Positions 4,739 through 9,825 of a stretch of DNA of 9,825 nucleotides are shown here, piece after piece. Location: NCBI GenBank assembly GCA_018898235.1, contig JAHIJU010000318.1:1-9825 (forward strand), in the 5' to 3' direction. This stretch comes from Actinomycetota bacterium (lineage in GTDB: Bacteria; Actinomycetota; Actinomycetes; Actinomycetales; Cellulomonadaceae). Made by a program: the position numbers and the translations under genes. Every line of letters starts with the position of its first letter. Position 1 is the first letter of the stretch. The notes under the pieces were generated by a model. The model was given only the letters and a program-made list of their open reading frames with translations, ran no database searches and was not told the DNA's origin.

Positions 4739-5608
4739 GTGACGACCCTGCGCCTGCGGCTCGACCTGACCTACGCCGGAACGGGATTCGCCGGGTGGGC
4801 CCGTCAGCCCGGCCTGCGCACCGTGCAGGGTGAGCTGGAGGCGGCGCTCGCGACGGTGCTGCGCATCGAGGACGGCGTTCGGCTGACGGTCGCCGGGCGC
4901 ACCGACGCCGGGGTGCACGCGCGCGGTCAGGTGGCCCACCTCGACGTCGAGGAGGCGTCCCTGGCGGCGCTGCGCTCACGGGACGGTGCCCGCGGCCCCC
5001 AGGTGCTCGTGCGGCGGCTCGCGGGGCTGCTGCCCGAGGACCTGGTGGTCCGCTCGGCGGTGGTCGCCCCCGAGGGATTCGACGCCAGGTTCGCCGCGCT
5101 GCGGCGCAGCTACGCCTACCGGGTGCGCGACGACGAGGTGCGGCCCGACCCGCTCACCCGCGCGATGGTGCTCTGGCACCGGCACCCGCTGGATGCCGAG
5201 GCGATGTCGCAGGCCGCGGCTCCGCTCGTCGGTCTGCACGACTTCGCGGCGTTCTGCCGTCCGCGCCCGGGCGCCACGACCATCCGCACCCTGGAGGTGT
5301 TCGACTGGCACCGGGTCGACGAGGGCGCAGATGCCGGGTTGCTCGTCGCCCGGGTCCAGGCGGATGCGTTCTGCCACTCGATGGTGCGGTCGCTGGTCGG
5401 TGCCTGCCTGGCGGTCGGCCGGGGGCGACGGGACCCTGGCTGGCCCGCACAGCTGCTGGCGGACGGGAAGCGGCTGGCCACGGTGGCGCCGGCGCTGGGC
5501 CTGACGCTGGAGCGGGTGGACTACCCTCCCGACACCGAGCTGGTGCGGCGGGCGGGGCAGACGCGGGCCCGCCGTGCGGCCGTGGTTCCGGAGGGCTGCT
5601 GCGACTGA
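4739..5608 (+). CDS. truA: tRNA pseudouridine(38-40) synthase TruA
   Basis: The 289-residue protein is full length for TruA, which converts uridines 38-40 in the anticodon arm of tRNAs to pseudouridine. The N terminus RLRLDLTYAGTGFAGWARQPGLRTVQGELE is typical. The catalytic motif GRTDAGVHARGQVAH contains the nucleophile Asp56. Other family blocks are FDARFAALRRSYAYRV, GLHDFAAFCRP, FCHSMVRSLVGACLAVGRG and LTLERVDYPPD. The last 15 residues are a variable tail. The GTG at 4739 is the only plausible start: it sits exactly at the N-terminal homology and the ROK kinase start lies 32 bp away on the other strand. TruA usually follows rplQ in one operon; here two - strand genes separate them and truA appears to have its own promoter. 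Confidence 0.96.
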   Translation: MTTLRLRLDLTYAGTGFAGWARQPGLRTVQGELEAALATVLRIEDGVRLTVAGRTDAGVHARGQVAHLDVEEASLAALRSRDGARGPQVLVRRLAGLLPEDLVVRSAVVAPEGFDARFAALRRSYAYRVRDDEVRPDPLTRAMVLWHRHPLDAEAMSQAAAPLVGLHDFAAFCRPRPGATTIRTLEVFDWHRVDEGADAGLLVARVQADAFCHSMVRSLVGACLAVGRGRRDPGWPAQLLADGKRLATVAPALGLTLERVDYPPDTELVRRAGQTRARRAAVVPEGCCD

Positions 5609-5666
5609 GCCCGTGGCCCGCCGGCCGGGGCCCGCGCCCGTCGGCCGCGGAGACTGCCGGGCTCAG
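5605..5666. terminator. Inverted repeat containing both stop codons of converging genes
   Basis: Arms ctgagcccg (5605-5613) and cgggctcag (5658-5666) are perfect 9-bp complements. The left arm contains the truA stop (5606-5608), the right arm the - strand mannosyltransferase stop (complement of 5663-5665). The 44-nt interior is very GC-rich and can form further stems. It is a plausible bidirectional terminator for two convergent genes 54 bp apart. No T-run is present. Confidence 0.6.
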
Positions 5667-7126
5667 CCGATCGCGGGGCTCAGCTCGCCGTGCCGCTGGC
5701 GCCAGGCGAGCGTCCCGGCGAGCGCACCGACCGCGACGAGTGCGACGGCCGAGGCGATGCTGCCGGAGAAGACGCCGACCACGCAGAATCCGGCGCTCAG
5801 CACGCTGATGGCGGTGCGGCTGCGCCGACCGCCACCGACCGCGATGGCGAACAGCCCCCAGGTCAGGTACCAGGGGAAGGTGCTGGGTGCACTCAACGCG
5901 ACGACCACCAGGGCCCAGCCGACGCTCGCGTAGGCGTCGCGGTCGGTCGCCCGGCCGGTGGCCCGGAACAGCAGGGCAGCGGCGCCGAGCGCGCCCGCGA
6001 CGGCGGTGACGGTGCGGCCGATCGTGAACGCGGTGCTCAGCCCGGGTTCGGTGATGTTCCCCGTGACCAGGGCGATGAGCCAGGACAGCCACGTGCTCGG
6101 TGCCATCCCGCCGCGGGTGGTGCCCGGCACACCGAGGGCGCCGACCCAGCCGAACGCGTCCGGGAGCAGGGCCCAGGCCGCCAGTGTGGCACCGGCGCCG
6201 GTGGCCAGGGCGCCCATCAGCATCCGACGGCGTTCGGTCGGCGCGGTGCGCCGCAGCGCGGCGAGCAGGACGTAGCCGACGAGCACCGCACCCGGCAGCT
6301 TGACGAAGCAGGCCAGGACAGCGGCCGCCATCGCCCACGAGGTGCGGCCACGACGCACGAGGAGCACGACGAGCACCGCCAGCCCGCCGACGATCACGTC
6401 GAGGTGCGAGCCCGAGACCACGGTCACCAGCACCACCGGGTTGAGCGCCGTCAGCATCACGGCGACGGCCTGGTCCTCGGGCAGCGCGGCACGGACGGTC
6501 ACCAGGACGGCGCCCACCAGGCCCGCGACGGCCAGCAGCCGGACCAGGAACACCGCCGTCCCGACGTCGGGCCCGGCGACGGACGCCAGGAGTCGGAGCA
6601 CCTCGACCTGGACCGGCCCGTACGGGGTCGGTGTCGTGCGCCACATGGGGCTCACCGCAGCGGCATACCCGTCCCCGAGGATGCCCGGGCCGATGTGGTA
6701 CGGATTCAGCCCGAGATCGGCGAGCCGCCCGACGGCCGCGTAGCTGAACACGTCGAGGCTCCCCATCGGGCCGGTGAGCAGCAACGGGAACGACCAGGCG
6801 GCGGCGACCGCACCGAGCACGGCCACCTTCGGCCGGGCCGCGAACGGCAGTGCGAAGCAGTATCGGGACACTGTGAACCACAGCATGCACAGCAGCCCGA
6901 CCAGCAGCAGCTCGACCGCCAGCCACCCGGCCGACGCGGCGGACCCCGTCGGCCACGGGCCCCAGGTGCTGGGCAGGAGGACGTTCTGGGTGAACCCGCC
7001 GTAGGACGCGGCGACGGCGGTCGCCGTGACGACGGCTGCGCCGGCCCCGGCGACGGTGGCCACGCGGACGAGGGGTCGCTCGACAAGCGCAGGTCGATCT
7101 GCGCCGAGCGCGAGCGTGCCGTCCAT
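5663..7126 (-). CDS. Polyprenol-phosphate-mannose-dependent alpha-mannosyltransferase, MptA/MptB family
   Basis: The 487-residue protein is a multi-spanning GT-C membrane glycosyltransferase with about a dozen hydrophobic segments. In corynebacteria and mycobacteria, MptA and MptB use polyprenyl-phosphate mannose to extend the alpha-1,6 mannan core of lipomannan at the outer membrane face. Supporting motifs are SLDVFSYAAVGRLADLGLNPYHIGP (123-147; Asp125 is the probable catalytic base in the first outer loop), WRTTPTPYGPVQVE (162-175), LNPVVLVTVVSGSHLDV (228-244), FVKLPGAVL (274-282) and FPWYLTWGL (417-425). The ATG at 7126 has AGGGGA 4 nt upstream. The DUF5709 gene ends 75 bp upstream in the same direction; a weak TANNNT (complement of 7153-7158) is present without a -35. 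Exact acceptor, and MptA versus MptB, cannot be told from sequence alone. Confidence 0.88.
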   Translation of the reverse strand: MDGTLALGADRPALVERPLVRVATVAGAGAAVVTATAVAASYGGFTQNVLLPSTWGPWPTGSAASAGWLAVELLLVGLLCMLWFTVSRYCFALPFAARPKVAVLGAVAAAWSFPLLLTGPMGSLDVFSYAAVGRLADLGLNPYHIGPGILGDGYAAAVSPMWRTTPTPYGPVQVEVLRLLASVAGPDVGTAVFLVRLLAVAGLVGAVLVTVRAALPEDQAVAVMLTALNPVVLVTVVSGSHLDVIVGGLAVLVVLLVRRGRTSWAMAAAVLACFVKLPGAVLVGYVLLAALRRTAPTERRRMLMGALATGAGATLAAWALLPDAFGWVGALGVPGTTRGGMAPSTWLSWLIALVTGNITEPGLSTAFTIGRTVTAVAGALGAAALLFRATGRATDRDAYASVGWALVVVALSAPSTFPWYLTWGLFAIAVGGGRRSRTAISVLSAGFCVVGVFSGSIASAVALVAVGALAGTLAWRQRHGELSPAIG

Positions 7127-7201
7127 GCTCTCCCCTGAAGTGACCCCGTCCGACGTTAGCGGACACGAGGCTACCGGGGGGCGATGGTCGGCGGCCCGCG
7201 A

Positions 7202-7633
7202 TCAGGCGTCGGGGTCGAACCGGCCGTCCGGATCGGCGACCACGTGGACTGCGGCCTCCTCGGCGCTCGCGGCCCCGCCGGCCAGGCCCGCGTCGACCGC
7301 GAACTGGTCGTTGACCCCGGCCTCGACGGCGTCGTCGTCCTCGACGAGGCGCCCGGCGCGATCCGGCTCACGGTTCGGCGCCGGGCGGGGCTCGGCGACC
7401 CAGACCTCCGGCTCCTCCTCGGCCAGCCGGCGGTCGAGCCCCTCGCCGTGGGCCTGTTCCCAGGCCGTCTCGCCCCAGCGGTTGGCGCGTTCGCGCTCGG
7501 GCGGGGAGTAGCCCTCGTCGAGAAGGTCCTCGACTCCGCGGTCGGCGAGGGTGTCCTCGGCCGACAGCTGGTCGGTCTCGCCCTCAGAGCCCAGTGCGGC
7601 GTCCGTGCTGGTGGCGGGTGTCTCCTCGGTCAT
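7202..7633 (-). CDS. DUF5709 domain-containing protein
   Basis: The 143-residue, strongly acidic protein has no membrane segment or signal peptide. It matches the actinobacterial DUF5709 family, of unknown function. After a Thr/Ser/Glu-rich N terminus (1-28) come the family blocks VEDLLDEGYSPPERER (34-49), WGETAWEQAHGEGLDRRLAEEEPEV (53-77), and the C-terminal AGRLVEDDDAV followed by AASAEEAAVHVV (121-132). The start is ATG at 7633, where the family N-terminal region begins; the much longer open frame upstream on this strand is antisense to the ABC-F gene. The ribosome binding site is weak (GTGGGGAC directly before ATG). It diverges from the ABC-F gene (96-bp gap) and lies upstream of the mannosyltransferase, possibly co-transcribed with it. 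Confidence 0.88.
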   Translation of the reverse strand: MTEETPATSTDAALGSEGETDQLSAEDTLADRGVEDLLDEGYSPPERERANRWGETAWEQAHGEGLDRRLAEEEPEVWVAEPRPAPNREPDRAGRLVEDDDAVEAGVNDQFAVDAGLAGGAASAEEAAVHVVADPDGRFDPDA

Positions 7634-7640
7634 GTCCCCA

Positions 7641-7671
7641 CGGTGGCACTGCGCGGGGCTCGGCGCCACCG
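7641..7671. promoter_or_regulatory. 7-bp inverted repeat between the DUF5709 and ABC-F genes
   Basis: Arms cggtggc (7641-7647) and gccaccg (7665-7671) are perfect complements with a 17-nt spacer, starting 7 bases upstream of the DUF5709 ATG. In this divergent 96-bp gap it could be an operator or a leader hairpin. No convincing -35/-10 pair was found for either gene. Confidence 0.35.
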
Positions 7672-7729
7672 CCGGGGGAGCGGCAAATCCGGTCGCGGCC
7701 GGGGCGACGGGCCCGGCAGACTTCGGTGC

Positions 7730-9412
7730 ATGGGTCATGTGGACGTCAACGGTGTCAGCGTGGTCCTGCCCGACGGTCGCCCGTTGCTCGACCGGGTGAC
7801 GTTCCGGGTGGGTGAGGGCGCGCGGACGGCGCTGATCGGCCCGAACGGGATCGGCAAGTCCACCCTCATGCGCATCGTGTGCGGGGACCAGGTACCCGGT
7901 GCCGGGACCGTGACGGTCTCGGGCGGTCTGGGCGTGATGCGCCAGGACATCGGCCGCGTGACGGACTCCCGGACGGTGCGGGACCTGCTCGTGGACCTGG
8001 CCGCACCCGCCGTGCGCGCGGCCGGCGCCGAGCTGGCCGCCTCGGAGGAGGCGATGATGACGCGCGACGACGAGCCGAACCAGATGCGGTACGCCCAGGC
8101 GCTCGCCGACTGGGCCGACGTCGGCGGGTACGAGGCCGAGGTCGGGTGGGACCGGGTGACCGACGCCGTGCTCTCCGTGCCCTTCGAGCGGGCCCAGTAC
8201 CGGTCCGTGCGCTCGTTGTCCGGCGGGGAGCAGAAGCGGCTGGTGCTCGAGGCACTGCTGCGCGGACCGGCCGAGGTGCTCGCGCTCGACGAACCGGACA
8301 ACGCCCTCGACGTGCCGACCAAGCGGTGGTTGGAGGATCGCCTGCTGGAGTGCGGACGCACGGTGCTGTTCATCAGCCACGACCGTGAGCTCCTGGCACG
8401 GGTCGCGACCCATGTGGCGACCGTCGAGCCGACCGTCTCCGGCGGGCAGGTCTGGATGCACGGCGGCGGGTTCGCGAGCTGGGTGCAGGCGCGGCAGGAC
8501 CGCCGTGACCGCCAGGCCGAGCAGGCCCGGCGGTGGGACGAGGAGCACGAGAAGCTGCGCACGCTCGTCGAGACCCTCAAGACGAAGGCCAAGTTCAACG
8601 ACGGCCTGGCGTCGCGCTACTCGGCGGCCCAGACCCGGCTGGCGGCGTTCGAGAAGGCCGGGCCGCCGGTGGTCGAGGCCGAGCAGGCGACGGTCAACGT
8701 CCGGCTGACCGGGGGGCGCACGGCCAAACGGGCCGTGGTCGTGCGTGATCTGGGGCTGACGGGTCTGATGGAGCCGTTCGACCTCGAGGTGTTCTGGGGC
8801 GAGCGTGTCGCGGTCCTCGGTTCCAACGGATCGGGCAAGTCGCACTTCCTGCGGCTGCTCGCGGCCGGCGGGAGCGACCCGGTGCAGATCGGGGCGGACG
8901 ATGACGAGGCTGCCGTGGACCCGGTCGTGCACACCGGCTCGGCGGTGCTGGGCTCGAGGGTGCGGCCGGGCTGGTTCGCCCAGAACCACAGCCATCCGGA
9001 GCTGGTCGGGCGGACCCTGCTCGAGGTGCTGCACCGCGGCTCGGGGCACCGGGCGGGGATCGGTCGCGATGCGGCCAGTCGCGCCCTGGACCGCTACGAC
9101 CTGGTGGCGTCGGCCGAGCAGCGGTACGAGACGCTGTCGGGTGGCCAACAGGCCCGGTTCGGGATCCTGCTGCTCGAGCTGGGTGGTGCGACGCTGCTGC
9201 TGCTGGACGAGCCGACGGACAACCTCGACCTGCACTCGGCGCAGGCGCTGGAGAGCGGCCTGGACGCGTTCGAGGGGACGGTGCTCGCCGTCACCCACGA
9301 CCGATGGTTCGTGCGCGGGTTCGACCGCTACCTGGTGTTCGGTGCCGACGGCCGGGTCGTCGAGACCCCCGAACCGGTGTGGGACGCCGACCGGGTGGCC
9401 AGGGTGCGCTGA
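7730..9412 (+). CDS. ABC-F family ATPase with two ATP-binding cassettes
   Basis: The 560-residue protein has two ABC domains and no membrane segment, the ABC-F plan. Family members bind the ribosomal E site and act in translation control or ribosome protection. Domain 1: Walker A GPNGIGKST (37-45), signature LSGGE (163-167), Walker B LALDEPD with Glu188, switch His217. A charged linker (about 250-330) includes EEHEKLRTLVETLKTKAKFNDG. Domain 2: Walker A GSNGSGKSH (364-372), signature LSGGQ (469-473), Walker B LLLLDEPTDNLD with Glu494, switch His523. The D-loops read DNALD and DNLD where NHLD is usual in ABC-F. The ATG at 7730 starts the first cassette; the 182 in-frame residues upstream are antisense to DUF5709. 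No clear ribosome binding site precedes it; a weak CAGACT lies 7 nt before, so it may be leaderless. Whether it confers antibiotic resistance cannot be said. Confidence 0.93.
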   Translation: MGHVDVNGVSVVLPDGRPLLDRVTFRVGEGARTALIGPNGIGKSTLMRIVCGDQVPGAGTVTVSGGLGVMRQDIGRVTDSRTVRDLLVDLAAPAVRAAGAELAASEEAMMTRDDEPNQMRYAQALADWADVGGYEAEVGWDRVTDAVLSVPFERAQYRSVRSLSGGEQKRLVLEALLRGPAEVLALDEPDNALDVPTKRWLEDRLLECGRTVLFISHDRELLARVATHVATVEPTVSGGQVWMHGGGFASWVQARQDRRDRQAEQARRWDEEHEKLRTLVETLKTKAKFNDGLASRYSAAQTRLAAFEKAGPPVVEAEQATVNVRLTGGRTAKRAVVVRDLGLTGLMEPFDLEVFWGERVAVLGSNGSGKSHFLRLLAAGGSDPVQIGADDDEAAVDPVVHTGSAVLGSRVRPGWFAQNHSHPELVGRTLLEVLHRGSGHRAGIGRDAASRALDRYDLVASAEQRYETLSGGQQARFGILLLELGGATLLLLDEPTDNLDLHSAQALESGLDAFEGTVLAVTHDRWFVRGFDRYLVFGADGRVVETPEPVWDADRVARVR

Positions 9413-9471
9413 GGGCTCTCGGGGTGCGGATCCGGGTGGGTTCAGTGGCGGTTCGCACCAGGGGCTCTCGG
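9413..9471 (+). repeat. 10-bp direct repeat downstream of the ABC-F gene
   Basis: gggctctcgg occurs at 9413-9422, right after the ABC-F stop, and again at 9462-9471, just upstream of the rplM -35. Between them ggtgcg (9423-9428) and cgcacc (9454-9459) can pair as a 6-bp stem with a 25-nt loop, a poor terminator candidate. No gene is seen in 9413-9684. Confidence 0.45.
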
Positions 9472-9477
9472 CGCGCT

Positions 9478-9507
9478 TTGACCCATGGGGTCGGCGGCAG
9501 GTAGCCT
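9478..9507 (+). promoter_or_regulatory. Candidate sigma-70-type promoter of rplM
   Basis: TTGACC (9478-9483; five of six matches to TTGACA) and TAGCCT (9502-9507; fits TANNNT) are 18 nt apart, the best promoter in the window. A transcription start near 9513-9515 would give a leader of about 170 nt. A short inverted repeat, gaccc-atg-gggtc (9480-9492), overlaps the -35 and could bind a regulator. Confidence 0.75.
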
Positions 9508-9532
9508 GGGCCGTCGTGTTGCGTCCCCGTGC

Positions 9533-9561
9533 GCGCCGGTGGCCTCTCACCACCGTGGCGC
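9533..9561 (+). promoter_or_regulatory. Hairpin in the rplM leader
   Basis: Arms gcgccggtgg (9533-9542) and ccacc plus ggcgc (9550-9554, 9557-9561) form two 5-bp helices separated by a 2-nt bulge (gt), closing a 7-nt loop. It begins about 20 bases after the predicted transcription start. Confidence 0.45.
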
Positions 9562-9572
9562 CGCGGATGGTC

Positions 9573-9621
9573 CGGTGTCCCACTCACCGGTCAGCGGATG
9601 CGCCGACACCGTACCGGTGAG
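9573..9621 (+). promoter_or_regulatory. Two overlapping stems in the rplM leader (switch or pseudoknot)
   Basis: Stem A pairs cggtgtc (9573-9579) with gacaccg (9605-9611), 7 bp. Stem B pairs ctcaccggt (9583-9591) with accggtgag (9613-9621), 9 bp. The order A5'-B5'-A3'-B3' means they either form a pseudoknot or exclude each other. The single base between A3' and B3' makes simultaneous formation strained, so alternative folds are more likely. L13 represses its own operon through the leader in E. coli; a similar role here is inference. Confidence 0.5.
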
Positions 9622-9684
9622 CACGTCCAGCCACTTCTCGGACGAGCCCCACCGGCCACCACGCGAACGAGAAGGCTACGAAAC

Positions 9685-9825
9685 GTGCGCACGTACACCC
9701 CGAAGCCCGGCGAGGTCGAGCGGAACTGGTACGTCATCGACGCGACCGATGTCGTCCTGGGCCGGCTTGCCAGCCAGGTCGCCACGCTGCTGCGTGGCAA
9801 GCACAAGGCGAGCTTCGCCCGCCAC
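9685..9825 (+). CDS. rplM: 50S ribosomal protein L13 (5' part, runs off the window)
   Basis: The first 47 residues are present: a GTG start, then RTYTPKPGEVERNWYVIDA, TDVVLGRLASQVATLLRGKHKASFARH, the conserved N-terminal part of L13, an early-assembly protein of the large subunit. The family is about 147 residues, so roughly two thirds lie beyond the edge. AGAAGG at 9670-9675 is 9 nt before the GTG, and homology starts there, supporting this start. The gene follows its own promoter and structured leader; rpsI normally follows it. Confidence 0.96.
   Translation, partial: MRTYTPKPGEVERNWYVIDATDVVLGRLASQVATLLRGKHKASFARH

Noticed and set aside
4707..4979. Longer N terminus of the ROK kinase overlapping truA
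   Set aside because: The extra 91 residues are Arg/Pro/Ala-rich shadow sequence; the sugar-kinase fold starts at the GTG at 4706.
5690..7138. 482-residue open frame on the + strand
   Set aside because: Antisense to the mannosyltransferase and dominated by Gly, Gln, Arg, Asp and His, the usual shadow of a hydrophobic membrane gene.
5154..7166. 670-residue open frame on the - strand overlapping truA and the mannosyltransferase
   Set aside because: It reads as Arg/Pro/Gly-rich non-protein sequence in the wrong frame of the clear GT-C membrane protein.
7184..7729. 182-residue N-terminal extension of the ABC-F protein
   Set aside because: It is antisense to the DUF5709 gene and the first ABC cassette begins at the ATG at 7730.
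7634..9583. Extension of the DUF5709 gene to a 793-residue - strand protein
   Set aside because: The extra sequence is antisense to the ABC-F gene; DUF5709 homology begins at the ATG at 7633.

Overview
The window is a high-GC stretch of an actinobacterial chromosome, most likely a Micrococcales member such as a Cellulomonas relative. That placement is an inference from base composition, GTG starts, the gene set (DUF5709, an MptB-like mannosyltransferase) and the order infA-rpmJ-rpsM-rpsK-rpoA-rplQ without rpsD. It is a housekeeping region. I see no defence system, CRISPR array, insertion sequence, prophage, tRNA or rRNA.

Bases 1-3180 hold the 'alpha operon' on the + strand: infA (IF-1), rpmJ (L36), rpsM (S13), rpsK (S11), rpoA (RNA polymerase alpha) and rplQ (L17). 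It ends at a 15-bp-stem hairpin. Two intergenic gaps inside the operon are strikingly structured: three hairpins between rpmJ and rpsM, and a perfect 14-bp hairpin plus a second stem between rpsK and rpoA, the slot where many bacteria keep rpsD.

Bases 3200-4740 hold two - strand genes, an unrecognised 214-residue protein and a ROK-family (polyphosphate-glucokinase-like) kinase. They sit between rplQ and truA, which are adjacent in many bacteria. Both have a TANNNT -10 hexamer only 5-6 nt before a GTG start, so both look leaderless. The kinase and truA (tRNA pseudouridine synthase A, + strand, 4739-5608) diverge from a 32-bp gap with interleaved candidate promoters.

Bases 5600-7640 hold a - strand pair: a DUF5709 protein and a multi-spanning GT-C mannosyltransferase of the MptA/MptB family. 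The latter converges on truA, and a 9-bp inverted repeat contains both stop codons.

Bases 7730-9412 encode an ABC-F ATPase (+), divergent from the DUF5709 gene. After it come a good sigma-70-type promoter (TTGACC, 18 nt, TAGCCT), a folded leader of about 170 nt, and the start of rplM (L13), which runs off the window.

The core genes act in translation and transcription: initiation factor, ribosomal proteins of both subunits, polymerase alpha, tRNA modification and a probable ribosome-associated ABC-F ATPase. The kinase and mannosyltransferase are metabolic or envelope genes inserted among them. The most interesting signals are regulatory: the structured operon leaders, the interleaved leaderless promoters and the overlapping stems before rplM.
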